A DNA stretch of 64,000 nucleotides from Fodinibius sp. Rm-B-1B1-1 (GTDB taxonomy: Bacteria > Bacteroidota > Rhodothermia > Balneolales > Balneolaceae): contig NZ_JBCFYD010000003.1 of the NCBI RefSeq assembly GCF_038594945.1, forward strand, positions 62,001-126,000. Direction: 5' to 3'. The notes under the pieces are model-generated. The model was not told the origin of the DNA. It ran no database searches and worked only from the letters and a program-made list of their open reading frames with translations. The translations under genes and the position numbers were made by a program. The first letter of the stretch is position 1; each line of letters opens with the position of its first letter. Of the stretch, positions 53,023-63,626 are shown piece by piece.

Positions 53023-56013
53023 CTACTGGTTATCCAAAAGTTGTTTTGCTTCTTTTGCCTGTGGGGTATCGGGATGGTTTTCAATTAACGTATTGAGTGT
53101 AGAACGCGCCTCTCCTCGCTGCCCCATTTGAATATAGCTTTCTGCTCGTCTAAGAAGGGCTTTTGCCACCCAATCGCTAAATGCTTCATACAAAATATTT
53201 ACATTGGAATACGCTTTCACAGCCTGCTCAAAACTTCCCTGCTGCTGATAAATAATCCCTAAATAATACTGTGCTTCCGCTCCTATTTCTGTGGTATTTG
53301 ATTCTGCAATGGGATTTAAAAACTCTTCCGCCCCCTCATACCGCTCTTCTTCAATAGCAACTTTAGCAAGGCCAACTTGAGCGGGAGCATATGCCGAATC
53401 ATTTTCTAATGCAGACTGATACCACTTTTCAGCCTCGGCTAAGTTATTCATTGCCAACTGGGCATTGCCCATACCAATGTAGGCTTCCTGCCGATATTTG
53501 CCCCCCTCTTCTGCAAGACGTTCAAAATAATTAAACGATTCTTGATAATTCACACGGGAATAAGCAATTCGTCCTAATGAGGCCAATGATGGTCCAACTC
53601 GTTCTGAGCTCGGAAATTCATCCACGATCCGCTCGTACTCCTCAACAGCTTTGGCAATTTTGTCGGTTTGCTCGTAAGCATTGGCCAAATTAAAGTACGC
53701 ATCAGGTAATAACTCTTGGTTATTCGTAATGCGGATATATTGCTGAAATTCATCGATCGCCGCTTGGTAGTTTCCTGATTGCATCCGGTTATCGGCCTGA
53801 CGGAACCGTAATCGATCGGCCATTGAGGTTTGCGGATGATCGGCGATAAAATCCTCCAAAATAGCTGAACTCGAATCGGCTTGTCCCAACGACATCTGGG
53901 AATACTGAATGCCATTTACGGCCTCAATAATGTATTCACTCTGTGGATATTCTTGCATCACGCCTTTATAGGCCGCGATCGCTTCTTCGTAATCACCCGC
54001 ATTATAGTACGCATCCCCAATATTGTACTGTGCCCGAGCTGCCCATTCCGTATTGGGATATTTATTAATTACTTCTTTAAACTCTTCGATGGCCTGCGTA
54101 AAGTTCCCGGTATTCAGATAAATATAAGCAATGTTATATTGGGCCTGCTCACGAAATTTACTATAAGGATAAATCCGTAAAAAACGGCGAAAGGTCGTTA
54201 CTGCATCATAAGTTTCATCATCGCGATAATAACTATTCGCCATCTGAAACATCGCATAATCACCGCCAGGCTCGGCACCAATTGCTTCCTGATAATATGA
54301 AACAGCATTGTCATAATCGCTTATCGCGTAGTAGGCATCTCCAATGCGAAGCTGAGTATCGGTATCATAGGGATATAAAGCCACATCCGGGGCTTCATAA
54401 TCCTCATAAAATGTTATAAACGGGTCGATGGCACGCTCATATTCTCCATTTTTGAAATAGCTCCATCCCAATGCATAGTTGGCCGGACCTATCATTTCAT
54501 GATCCGGGTAGCGTGATACGAACTCTGCAAACTGTTGTGCAGCAGGACCGTAATCCTCCATTTTATAAAGCGCATCGGCACTCCAAAACAGTGCTTCCTG
54601 ACCCAGTTTTGAATCGGGGGCTTCGCTGTATATCGATTTAAAAGTAGGTTGAGCTACTCCATACGCTTGATTGCTGTACTGCACCCACGCTTTTTGAAAT
54701 TTTGCTTGCCGTTTAATTTGGGGATCCACATTCGTTACCTTCTCTGCGGCTTCAAAAGCCTGCAATGCCCGAGTATATTCTTTATTGGCAAAATAAGCCT
54801 CCCCTAACAACGTATAAACCTTTCCTTTCCAATCGAGCTCTTCATCACTTCGCACCAGCGGTAAAAGAGCATTAATTGCTTCAGTATGCCGTCCTACCTC
54901 GTAAGCTGTTACTGCCCATTCGTAATAGGCCTGTTCAACCCAAAGTCCCTCTTGAAAACGGTCCCCAAAAGTACGAAACGTACCGAGGGCCTCGGGATAT
55001 CGCGAACCAAGTTTTTCATTTACCGCTTTGTAATACAGGGCCTTTCGGGCTGTCTCATCATTTCCTTCGGCAGCTTTACCAAATTCACGAGCGGCCCAGT
55101 GATAAATTTCTTGTTTGTGATACAACCAACCCAATCCATAGTGAGCTACCCGTACCTTGTCGCTGCCCTTATTCTGATTGATATATTGGAGGTAGTATTT
55201 GGAAGCCTCATCATAATTGCCCAAATAATTATGACTTTCGGCAATAAGGTATACCCCTTTTGAGCGTAGTTCCCCATCAAGATGCGGCATCGCGTTTTCA
55301 AGTGCTTCAATAGCCTTTTTATACTTTCCCTGCTGATAATATGATTCTCCTAATGCCGTACCCACTCGGCGGCTCATCTCATTATTAGGATACCGATCTT
55401 TCAAGATCTCAAATGCTACTGTTGCAGAATCATATTTATTTTCACTCAGGTATAACCGTCCTCGTGCATAAAGAGCTTTGGGGGCCCACTCAGATCGGGG
55501 GTGATCCTCGGCAAGCGTCATAAAATAGCTTCGGGCATTCACAAAATTGCTATCAGCGGCAGCCGCTTCTCCAAGCCAGTAATATGCTCGAGCGGAGTTC
55601 TTATCATTTAACCCCAGCTTTAATGCCCGGTTGTAATAATTCTCTGCATGTTTATAGTTGCCTACACTGTCAGCAGTATTACCAAGATCAAATAACAGTT
55701 TTGAAGAAAAATCAGAGTAGGGATATTCATCTATAAATTCTTCGAAAAACACCGTCTGGTTTAGCGAATCCATTTTGGCTTTCGCACGGACCAAATAGTA
55801 ATTCGCTGAGGTAGCTAATTGATGCTCATTGTGCGAAGCTAAAAACTTTTCAAACTCAGCAGCGGCCTCTTCATAAAAGCCGTTATCAAAAAGCTCCCTC
55901 CCCTCATTATAGTCCTGCGAAACAGGTTGCTGTACTTCTTGAGCTTGTAATTGCAGAAATCCCAATAAAAAACCGACTAAAAATAGGCTTAGAATTCGGC
56001 GCACGTTAATCAT
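53023..56013 (-). CDS. Large periplasmic TPR-repeat protein
   Basis: The 996-residue protein has a signal peptide (residues 1-24, LQA-Q) and then tandem tetratricopeptide repeats nearly to the end, many in the YbgF/BamD-like form with AQYNIGDAYYNAGDYEEAIAAYKGVMQEYP. No enzyme domain is seen. TPR proteins of this kind scaffold envelope complexes; a role in cell division or outer-membrane biogenesis is only a guess. It runs directly into aroA. Confidence 0.9.
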   Translation of the reverse strand: MINVRRILSLFLVGFLLGFLQLQAQEVQQPVSQDYNEGRELFDNGFYEEAAAEFEKFLASHNEHQLATSANYYLVRAKAKMDSLNQTVFFEEFIDEYPYSDFSSKLLFDLGNTADSVGNYKHAENYYNRALKLGLNDKNSARAYYWLGEAAAADSNFVNARSYFMTLAEDHPRSEWAPKALYARGRLYLSENKYDSATVAFEILKDRYPNNEMSRRVGTALGESYYQQGKYKKAIEALENAMPHLDGELRSKGVYLIAESHNYLGNYDEASKYYLQYINQNKGSDKVRVAHYGLGWLYHKQEIYHWAAREFGKAAEGNDETARKALYYKAVNEKLGSRYPEALGTFRTFGDRFQEGLWVEQAYYEWAVTAYEVGRHTEAINALLPLVRSDEELDWKGKVYTLLGEAYFANKEYTRALQAFEAAEKVTNVDPQIKRQAKFQKAWVQYSNQAYGVAQPTFKSIYSEAPDSKLGQEALFWSADALYKMEDYGPAAQQFAEFVSRYPDHEMIGPANYALGWSYFKNGEYERAIDPFITFYEDYEAPDVALYPYDTDTQLRIGDAYYAISDYDNAVSYYQEAIGAEPGGDYAMFQMANSYYRDDETYDAVTTFRRFLRIYPYSKFREQAQYNIAYIYLNTGNFTQAIEEFKEVINKYPNTEWAARAQYNIGDAYYNAGDYEEAIAAYKGVMQEYPQSEYIIEAVNGIQYSQMSLGQADSSSAILEDFIADHPQTSMADRLRFRQADNRMQSGNYQAAIDEFQQYIRITNNQELLPDAYFNLANAYEQTDKIAKAVEEYERIVDEFPSSERVGPSLASLGRIAYSRVNYQESFNYFERLAEEGGKYRQEAYIGMGNAQLAMNNLAEAEKWYQSALENDSAYAPAQVGLAKVAIEEERYEGAEEFLNPIAESNTTEIGAEAQYYLGIIYQQQGSFEQAVKAYSNVNILYEAFSDWVAKALLRRAESYIQMGQRGEARSTLNTLIENHPDTPQAKEAKQLLDNQ

Positions 56014-56112
56014 TAATGAATAAAGTTCGTGTTTCAGTTATTACTGAATATATCAAGAGTTGCGTTTTTGTTCCGCAACAATGAGAGGGGAATCCGAAGA
56101 TTATACATAGAT

Positions 56113-56781
56113 TTACATGTCTATGTATTTTAACAGTTCGTCGGCCCGATACTCTAAATCATTTTCAAAAACCGTATTTTCCGACTCAGCCAGCACGCTA
56201 TATCCATATCTTTTTAAAGCGGCTGTCACACGCGAAATATCCTTTAAATTAAGCTTCACTGATACCTCAAATGCCTGATGATTACGATCAGGCCGTTCTA
56301 CCGTAATCCCCAATATTTTTGCTCCTTCCGTTTCAATCACTTGTACTACTTCGGATAACGAAAAATCAATGGGTTCAATTTCAATAGTCAATACTGACCC
56401 TGTTTGTTCCAGGTTCAACATGTGGGAAATGGATTCCAAAATTTTCTGTTTGGTAATCACACCTAAAAATGTTGACTCTTCATTGACTAACGGTAGTAGG
56501 TTAAGCTCATACTGCAACATCAACCGAGCCCCTTCAAAAACATGTTGCCCTTCAAAAAGTTTAATAAGTTGATCCACTTGGAGCTCAGAGACCTTCTGAT
56601 CATCCTCAACTTCCGAAAGTTGCTCACTCCGAATTTGTCCCACTAATTTTTTTGTCGTTGGGTCTACCACAGGCAGCGCGTTTACTTGCTCATCGCGCAT
56701 ACGATTTCTGGCCTCTCCAACGGTATGACTACCTTTCAAGGGCTGGAACTCAGTTTTCGTTATGGATTTATTTGCAAGCAT
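56113..56781 (-). CDS. CBS-pair protein with C-terminal ACT-like domain (AcuB-like)
   Basis: The 222-residue protein has two CBS motifs (residues about 5-65 with VNALPVVDPTTKKLVGQI, and about 70-125 with LNLLPLVNEESTFLGVITKQKIL), then a ferredoxin-like ACT segment (about 135-215). The layout is like AcuB. It probably senses a nucleotide and an amino acid; the partner is unknown. It follows hflX by 24 bases. Confidence 0.85.
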   Translation of the reverse strand: MLANKSITKTEFQPLKGSHTVGEARNRMRDEQVNALPVVDPTTKKLVGQIRSEQLSEVEDDQKVSELQVDQLIKLFEGQHVFEGARLMLQYELNLLPLVNEESTFLGVITKQKILESISHMLNLEQTGSVLTIEIEPIDFSLSEVVQVIETEGAKILGITVERPDRNHQAFEVSVKLNLKDISRVTAALKRYGYSVLAESENTVFENDLEYRADELLKYIDM

Positions 56782-56805
56782 CAGTAGATAATATAATACA
56801 TTTTA

Positions 56806-58095
56806 TTACATAACCGATTCGGCAGTATCAATATTGTCAAGTATTGTATTAAGCCTCATCAGGTCTGCCTTGTCTATTCTAAACGTAACCTTTATATCCG
56901 AACCTACATATTTCTTTTCCAAAATATTCGCCTCGCGATGTAAAAAAGCAACGCCTTCATATTTCGCGGCCGGTATCATCATAGTTTCTGTTACGAAATC
57001 CTCTTCAATAAGTTCCTTAATTCTACCTTCTAACTTATCGAGTCCAATTCCCCGTTCGGCAGAAATAAATACTGCATCGGGGTAGGCCCTTTTAAGTTCA
57101 GTAATACGAGGAGCATCAATGGCATCCATCTTATTAAACACCAAGAGATTCTTTTTATCACTAACGTCCATATCCTCAAGCGTATCATCGACCACATCAA
57201 TATAATCTTGGACCACCCGCGATGAAGCATCGACGACATGTAATAAAATGTCGCACTCACGAACCTCATCCAGCGTCGATTTAAAGCTGGCTATAAGATC
57301 ATGAGGCAGTTTCCGTATAAAACCAACAGTATCTGACAATAGCGCTTCGTGGTTCCCGATTTCGTACTGCCGCACCGTCGAATCGAGGGTAGCAAAAAGT
57401 CGGTTTTCTGCCAATACTTTAGTATTCGTTAAGGCATTCATCAACGTTGATTTACCAGCATTGGTATATCCAACCAACGAAATACGCACTTTGTCTGACC
57501 GTCCCTTACGTTGTGTCTGTCGCTGCTGATCAATCTTATCCAACTTATCTTTTAACGTGGCAATGCGTTTATCAATCATACGACGGTCCATCTCAATTTG
57601 AGATTCACCAGGTCCACGCGTTCCAATACCCCCTTGCTGGCGGGATAAGTGTGTCCAAAAGCGGGTCAATCGGGGCAAGAGATATTGCAACTGAGCCAGC
57701 TCAACCTGCGTTTTTGCTGCGGCCGTTTGAGCACGCGAAGCAAAAATATCCAAGATTAAGCCACTGCGATCTAACACCTTGGCCTTGGTCTCCTTTTCAA
57801 TATTCCGTATCTGTGTGGGGGACAGATCATCATCAAAAATAAAGGTATCGATATTTTTTTCGCCCTTCATAGACTTTAGCTGGCGCAACTTTCCCGAACC
57901 CACATAGGAGGAAGGATCAGGGTGCATCCGATTTTGCAATACCTTGTCGACCGTAACGCCACCAGCCGTATAGGTAAGTAGTTCAAGCTCATCTAAATAC
58001 TCCTCAGCTTGCACGCGGGGAGTTTCAGGACCATACACACCTACCAAGATGGCCCGTTCCTGAACAATGTCTGAATTTCGTATCTCTTCGAACAA
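56806..58095 (-). CDS. hflX: GTPase HflX
   Basis: The 429-residue protein has the N-terminal HflX domain (residues about 15-110 with GGVTVDKVLQNRMHPDPSSYVGSGK), a coiled-coil linker (RQQGGIGTRGPGESQIEMDRR), and the G domain with G1 GYTNAGKST, G3 DTVGF and G4 NKMD. It splits stalled or dormant ribosomes under stress. It lies within the minus-strand run after the small membrane protein. Confidence 0.96.
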   Translation of the reverse strand: MFEEIRNSDIVQERAILVGVYGPETPRVQAEEYLDELELLTYTAGGVTVDKVLQNRMHPDPSSYVGSGKLRQLKSMKGEKNIDTFIFDDDLSPTQIRNIEKETKAKVLDRSGLILDIFASRAQTAAAKTQVELAQLQYLLPRLTRFWTHLSRQQGGIGTRGPGESQIEMDRRMIDKRIATLKDKLDKIDQQRQTQRKGRSDKVRISLVGYTNAGKSTLMNALTNTKVLAENRLFATLDSTVRQYEIGNHEALLSDTVGFIRKLPHDLIASFKSTLDEVRECDILLHVVDASSRVVQDYIDVVDDTLEDMDVSDKKNLLVFNKMDAIDAPRITELKRAYPDAVFISAERGIGLDKLEGRIKELIEEDFVTETMMIPAAKYEGVAFLHREANILEKKYVGSDIKVTFRIDKADLMRLNTILDNIDTAESVM

Positions 58096-58119
58096 ATGAG
58101 TAAAATCTAAAAGTTGATA

Positions 58120-58707
58120 TTATAACTGTTTAAACTGCTGGATATTTATGTCATCCTTTACATAACAACGAATTCGCCGACCGAGTTTATGTGATATTAA
58201 CTTCTGGAAATATTCCTTTTTGTGATTAGGAACCTGTAGCTCTAACCTCAACAAATCATCGACTTTACTGTATTTACCGGTATCATATATAAAAATATAT
58301 TTAGCATGTGTGTCAGACTCTGTTTCTACAAAATCACAAATCTGATGCCAAGCAACTGTCTGGGATGGTTCATTAACATTTTTGACAATTCCGTTATCAG
58401 TAATAAATCGCTTTGCAGCAAAATAACTGGTAGTAAACCAACAAAAACCAAGCCAGCAATATAATCCTGCCAAAATCATTGCATTCATCGCCCCCTGATA
58501 AAACGCCAGGGCTCCGGCAGCAAATACTGTTATCATAAATAACGTTGAAAAAAGCGGGTATCCGCCTAATTTGCCGGTTTTCCAACTGAGCCGCACATTA
58601 CGCAACCGTACAACATTAATTACAGATACTGTAGCCAAAATGGCAGCACCCAGCGTGAAAACACTCAGCACAAACAAAAAAACGATATCAGCATCAAGAT
58701 TAATCAT
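58120..58707 (-). CDS. Small membrane protein of unknown function
   Basis: The 195-residue protein has three hydrophobic segments (about residues 8-32, 50-71 and 74-95) followed by a soluble C-terminal part with a PH-like beta pattern (ITDNGIVKNVNEPSQTVAWHQICDFVETESDTHAKYIFIYD). I do not recognise a family with certainty; it recalls DUF5673-like proteins. It begins 4 bases after the BatA gene stop, so they are co-transcribed. Confidence 0.7.
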   Translation of the reverse strand: MINLDADIVFLFVLSVFTLGAAILATVSVINVVRLRNVRLSWKTGKLGGYPLFSTLFMITVFAAGALAFYQGAMNAMILAGLYCWLGFCWFTTSYFAAKRFITDNGIVKNVNEPSQTVAWHQICDFVETESDTHAKYIFIYDTGKYSKVDDLLRLELQVPNHKKEYFQKLISHKLGRRIRCYVKDDINIQQFKQL

Positions 58708-58711
58708 ATCA

Positions 58712-60844
58712 TTAAGAGATAGACTCTGCTTTATATAGGCGACTAACCAAGGTTTCTGTAATTAAAAAAAGCAATGCGATCCAAACAAACCAATTCCATA
58801 TTTCTTTACCAAAAACGGCTGTTCGAAGTTGTTCTTGTAGTTGTTCGTTGGAAATATTTTCTGCAGTCAACATATCGGAAATCACCAGTTGGTCATCCAT
58901 CATATCATTCCATTGCTCGTTGTCTAACGTTTCGAAATCCGATTCCATTATATGTTGATTTACGGCAATATCAATTTCTTCTTCCGGCGATCTAACACGT
59001 AGTATTCCGGGCTCCCATTCTCGTCCTTCGTATGCTATATTCACCCCCTGTGATTGTCTTTGTACGTTTGGTTTGTATTCGGTGCCGTTAATCGTGAGCG
59101 TCACATCTGTGCTTTTCAGCATACTGTTCCATTCAAAAGGTTCACCAAGTTGATGTTGCTGCAGACCTCCCCGTTCGGGAGATGAGGTATAGAGTACAGC
59201 CCGGTAATACAATGGCGCAAACAATGGGTTTATTGGAAGGTTCGACCAGCCGGGATCAGTACCTACTGCAGACTTTAGAAAAATACCATCTCCAAAACGG
59301 TATTCCGTCAATAAAGCATCACCATTTACTGCTTTAAGCACAGGGAGTGCATCAGCTGTGGATGCAACCTGCTCGTGATAATAATAAAACAGCGAAGGTA
59401 ACTCGATTCGAATTTCCTCATCCTCTCGCTTCCTGAAAATATCATCTAACACAGGATGCCCTTCTTCCAAAGGAGCCATCTTGGTAACCGTTTCGAACGA
59501 GCCGTACTCCCCAATTACATTGTCAAAACGTCCGGCATTTAATAAGCTAAAAAACTGGTTATAATTTTCGACATCTCCCTTTTCTGAGGGAAAAAACAAA
59601 ATCCCCCCACCATCTTGTACATATTGACGCAATTCTTGCTGCCAGTACGACGGGATGTTGTTCAAACCGTTTAAGATAACACCATCATAGTCGACCCACT
59701 TTGCCTGCTCTACTTCATCAACCGTGGCTTCATCAAACCTAATTCGGGCATTTGATTCTCGTGCAGCTTCTAATGCCGGAGTAATATATGACTTAAAAGT
59801 AGTGGTCTCTTCACCATTATTCACCAATAATATAGAACGCTGTTGTGGGATATGAACAACAAAGTGTCTACTGTTATCAAACTCCACTTCATCCCCTTCC
59901 AGTAAAATTCGCCCCGATATATATCCTACCTCATCAGGGATGATCTCAAAGGAAAACGTTTTGGTTTCGCCGGGGTCCAGCGATGTCTCATACTGCCCTG
60001 ATAGCTCTTCTTCCACCTGCAATGATACATATTGATTGACCACCGGTGCCTTTCCCGTATTTTGTAATTCTACAGATAACGTTAGCGGAGAACCCGGCCC
60101 TAATAGTTGGCTTTCCAGTGATAATGAGGTAACCGCCACGTTTCGCTGTTCAGCCTCTTCCAGTGTTATTAACTGTACCGACACTGACTTTGATTCGGAT
60201 GACTCTTCCTGGATATTGATCTCTGCTAACTCCGAAAGTTGACTCTGCTGTCCGTCAGAAATAATATAAAGTACCGACTGCTTTTCCGGTGCATCCAAAA
60301 GTTGATCGTACAGCTGTCGAAATTGTTCAGCTGTATAATGTCCGCGGTTTACAGCCGTTATATCTTCGAGTTGATTACGAACCCTTCCACGATTCATAAA
60401 TCCGGCCTCCGTTATCTCAGCAGTATTTGTTGTTTGAAGTAAAAACTGATCATTACTGGTACTATTTTCAATAATTTGGGTTACTACATTCTTAGCCTGC
60501 TCAATAAGAGGTCCGTCGGGGCCCACACGGCTCATGCTTGCACTGTTGTCGATCAGGATCGCTACTGATCGGGATTCTGTGGAACTTTCTGATCCTGTAA
60601 TCGTTGGAGGCAAAAAAGGGCGGGCCAAGGCAAGTGCTAAAAAAAAGATAGCAAGCGTTCGCAGGGCAAGCAGCAAATATTGTTTGATTCGTATTCGACG
60701 AATGGTACTTTTACGCAGCTCATTAAAAAAGGAAAGTGTCGAAAAAGCTACCTTTTGTGGTCGTCGTAAATTTACCAAGTGAATGATAATTGGTATTGCA
60801 ACAGCCAACAACCCAAATAAAAATAACGGATTAAGAAAGTTCAT
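58712..60844 (-). CDS. BatA-domain and VWA-domain membrane protein
   Basis: The 710-residue protein starts with the aerotolerance-type BatA domain (MNFLNPLFLFGLLAVAIPIIIHLVNLRRP, residues 1-78, two membrane helices), then a VWA-like domain with the metal site DNSASM (about residue 92), a large extracytoplasmic region and one C-terminal helix (WFVWIALLFLITETL). Relatives occur in Bacteroidota and Planctomycetota and may work with MoxR ATPases. It heads the run to aroA and is divergent from the lipoprotein gene at 60953, 108 bases apart. Confidence 0.9.
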   Translation of the reverse strand: MNFLNPLFLFGLLAVAIPIIIHLVNLRRPQKVAFSTLSFFNELRKSTIRRIRIKQYLLLALRTLAIFFLALALARPFLPPTITGSESSTESRSVAILIDNSASMSRVGPDGPLIEQAKNVVTQIIENSTSNDQFLLQTTNTAEITEAGFMNRGRVRNQLEDITAVNRGHYTAEQFRQLYDQLLDAPEKQSVLYIISDGQQSQLSELAEINIQEESSESKSVSVQLITLEEAEQRNVAVTSLSLESQLLGPGSPLTLSVELQNTGKAPVVNQYVSLQVEEELSGQYETSLDPGETKTFSFEIIPDEVGYISGRILLEGDEVEFDNSRHFVVHIPQQRSILLVNNGEETTTFKSYITPALEAARESNARIRFDEATVDEVEQAKWVDYDGVILNGLNNIPSYWQQELRQYVQDGGGILFFPSEKGDVENYNQFFSLLNAGRFDNVIGEYGSFETVTKMAPLEEGHPVLDDIFRKREDEEIRIELPSLFYYYHEQVASTADALPVLKAVNGDALLTEYRFGDGIFLKSAVGTDPGWSNLPINPLFAPLYYRAVLYTSSPERGGLQQHQLGEPFEWNSMLKSTDVTLTINGTEYKPNVQRQSQGVNIAYEGREWEPGILRVRSPEEEIDIAVNQHIMESDFETLDNEQWNDMMDDQLVISDMLTAENISNEQLQEQLRTAVFGKEIWNWFVWIALLFLITETLVSRLYKAESIS

Positions 60845-60952
60845 TTACAGCAAAATTATTACTTTTACAGGCTAATGTTCAGACCCCGTGCCATAAGCTA
60901 TTAAATAAACAGCGATATTTTAATAATATTACAGATTAATTAGTTCAATTTT

Positions 60953-63616
60953 ATGAACACGATACGAGTTTTAGGTTATTATTTCCTTTCCCTGTTTTTA
61001 ATCACAGCATGCTCTAATATTCCTGATCGGCCTTGGTCAGATGCCGTTCCGGAAAAAGCACCTTTTGTTGTTATTCCTGATGACGGAGCAACCCTTAATT
61101 CGGTACTCAACGCCAATCAAACACCTCTGCTTGATGATATCACATCATCAGCCGTACAGGTATTGTCGCGAATCGATTCTACAGCTCAATCCTCCATCCC
61201 CCTGAATGCTATTACGTTATATCCCGATGTGCATAACCAACTTGCTATCGTTTGGATGGCTGAGGCTTCGGATGGACTCTTAAATCGGATGACAAACAAC
61301 TTTTATCAAAGATTTGAACAAAATAAGTATGATTTTAAGGATGTAACTATCCACATTTTACACTTGGATGATCGTCAACTTTATGCGGCGCAGCTTCATG
61401 ATGATCTTTTGATTTCCGAATCGAGTCTTGGACTTGAAGATGCTATCCGGGCCTATACCGGTAACCAACCTCGGGCTAACCTATCCAACATTTCTCCTCA
61501 ACCGGGAAATATTATCATGAACACTCCTTCGCTTGACCGGTGGGCCCAACAGCTTTCGATGGTAACCTATCGTCCCCTAATCAAGAATGCCTTACAAGGC
61601 ACTGATCCTACCCTACTTTCGGTCTCACGAAAAAATAAAGACCAAGGACAGGAAGTTGAGCTTTCGGGTACAATACCGCTTAATGATCAGGTCCCTTCAG
61701 ACCTGGTAGCTGCGGTATCATCAACGAATGCTCCTATTAGTTTGGACCGATACGTTTCCTCCAATGCAGCAGCAACCGGATTCTTTCGGCTTACCCCCCG
61801 AAAAGTAATTCCAAGTTCCCTGCCCGATACCACGGCTTTAGATTCTGTTCTCATTGAAGATCGAATTCCTTATACAGATATTGCCAATACGCTGAATCCA
61901 GAATTTTCTCTGGTAATGTATGCCCAGTCAGGTTTTCTCTCAACAGGCGAACATTTGTTCTTGCGAAAAGTTGGGGATATACCTGCCCTTCGCAGAGCAC
62001 TAAATTCGCTCGTACGTGATGGACACATTAGCCGTACTGACGGCACATATTTAATCCAAAGCAGAGCCATTGCCCAGCTTATCGGCAGCTCGTTCTGTAC
62101 CTTTCAAAATTTTTATTTAGATATCATTGGCGACGTGGTTGCAATCTCCAAGCGAAAAGGACTTGTCGAAGCGGTATCATCCGACCGAAGCAGACGCCGC
62201 ACCTTATTTTATGAACAAACGTTTCGGGATATTAAAGAAAACTTGGCTAATGAAGTGAGTGGGTTCTTTATCGCCAATAAAGACTTTAACTCTTTTATTG
62301 AACCTTTCCTCTCGCCCAATAATTATTTTAATGCGCTCACTTCTAATTTTGATTTGTTCACATTTACTACAACGGTGGAAGCTGACAATAATATTGGTTT
62401 CAGTATGAAAGCCTACCAAACACAAGATCGATCGGCCCCTTATCGAGAAAAATGGCTATTTCCTACTGGATCTAACCTGACAAGCGCTCCCGTATTAGCT
62501 GATATGGGGGGAAGTGATCGTGAAGAGCTGGTCTTTGCCACCAAATCCGGTAATGTTTATGCCCTTGCTGCCGATGGTACAGTAATATTAGAAGCCAGTA
62601 CCGGTGGCGATACTCCTGTAGGCTCTCCAGTTATATACGATTGGTACAATACCAACCAAAATGTAATTCTTCTGGGAGCAGGTAATAAAATTTATGGATG
62701 GGATGATAATGGCGAACTACTTCCACAGTTCCCTTTTGAATTTGAAGAACCAGTAACATCTCCCTTGGTCGTTGAAGATATTGACCGCGATGGGTTACCA
62801 AATGCCTTAATTGCCACTGCTGATCGAAAGTTACACCTCTTGGGTGGACGTGGTAATAATATCAATGGGTGGCCCGTCACCACCAATGCTGAAATCACAA
62901 CTACTCCTACTATAGAAAATTATCAGGGAGCAACAACGGTTTTTGCTTTCGCTGAAAATGCACTGCATAGTTGGCTTGCTAATGGTGATGAGTTAGATGG
63001 ATATCCGAAATTTATTAATGCTTCACTCAATGGTTCTCCTATACTTTACGAGGAAAACATACTGGGTAATGCTGCGGATGGTTACCTGTACTCCATCGGA
63101 CCGAACTCACTGTTTGCAGATTCCTTAAATGTGTTTGATACCAGTACGGAGTCTTCAGATATCGAAGCTGTTTACGCTTCCAACAGCGCCTTGGTAGGCT
63201 CACCTTCGGTACAAAACCTCCGTGTTAAAGATAACAACCAGACGTTTAACGAAACCATGATCTTAACAATGAGCTCCAATGGATCTGCCTTTTTAATTAA
63301 TACTGAAGGTCAGCTTCGTTTTACGCAAAATATGGGGCAACCAGCAGCAACAGATTTCTCACCATTTATTTCTGATATCGACCGGGATGGGCAGGATAAT
63401 ATTATCGCTCTGGCTAATTTTGGTCGGCTCTATGTCTGGAATGTCCAAACTGGTGAACGACTATACAGCGTGCCTACCAGTGGTATGCAACATCCCATAA
63501 TTGCTGATATTGATGGCGATGGTTATAATGAGCTTGTTGCCCAAACACGAGAAGGATTACGCACGTGGACAATCTTTGGAAATTCTGATGAAGAAAGTAG
63601 TTCTGACTCAGAATAA
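60953..63616 (+). CDS. Lipoprotein with DUF3352-like N-terminus and beta-propeller-like C-terminus
   Basis: The 887-residue protein has a lipobox ending at Cys20 (LITAC). Residues about 35-500 resemble the DUF3352-type two-lobed domain (SLVMYAQSGFL, VVAISKRKGLVEAV). From about residue 500 on are FG-GAP/PQQ-like repeats with IDRDG or ADMGGSDREELVFATKSGNVYAL motifs, ending with ADIDGDGYNELVAQT. The repeats look like calcium-binding DxDxDG-type beta-propeller blades. No function can be given. It is divergent from the BatA protein. Confidence 0.8.
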   Translation: MNTIRVLGYYFLSLFLITACSNIPDRPWSDAVPEKAPFVVIPDDGATLNSVLNANQTPLLDDITSSAVQVLSRIDSTAQSSIPLNAITLYPDVHNQLAIVWMAEASDGLLNRMTNNFYQRFEQNKYDFKDVTIHILHLDDRQLYAAQLHDDLLISESSLGLEDAIRAYTGNQPRANLSNISPQPGNIIMNTPSLDRWAQQLSMVTYRPLIKNALQGTDPTLLSVSRKNKDQGQEVELSGTIPLNDQVPSDLVAAVSSTNAPISLDRYVSSNAAATGFFRLTPRKVIPSSLPDTTALDSVLIEDRIPYTDIANTLNPEFSLVMYAQSGFLSTGEHLFLRKVGDIPALRRALNSLVRDGHISRTDGTYLIQSRAIAQLIGSSFCTFQNFYLDIIGDVVAISKRKGLVEAVSSDRSRRRTLFYEQTFRDIKENLANEVSGFFIANKDFNSFIEPFLSPNNYFNALTSNFDLFTFTTTVEADNNIGFSMKAYQTQDRSAPYREKWLFPTGSNLTSAPVLADMGGSDREELVFATKSGNVYALAADGTVILEASTGGDTPVGSPVIYDWYNTNQNVILLGAGNKIYGWDDNGELLPQFPFEFEEPVTSPLVVEDIDRDGLPNALIATADRKLHLLGGRGNNINGWPVTTNAEITTTPTIENYQGATTVFAFAENALHSWLANGDELDGYPKFINASLNGSPILYEENILGNAADGYLYSIGPNSLFADSLNVFDTSTESSDIEAVYASNSALVGSPSVQNLRVKDNNQTFNETMILTMSSNGSAFLINTEGQLRFTQNMGQPAATDFSPFISDIDRDGQDNIIALANFGRLYVWNVQTGERLYSVPTSGMQHPIIADIDGDGYNELVAQTREGLRTWTIFGNSDEESSSDSE

Positions 63617-63626
63617 GAGTTCCTGG

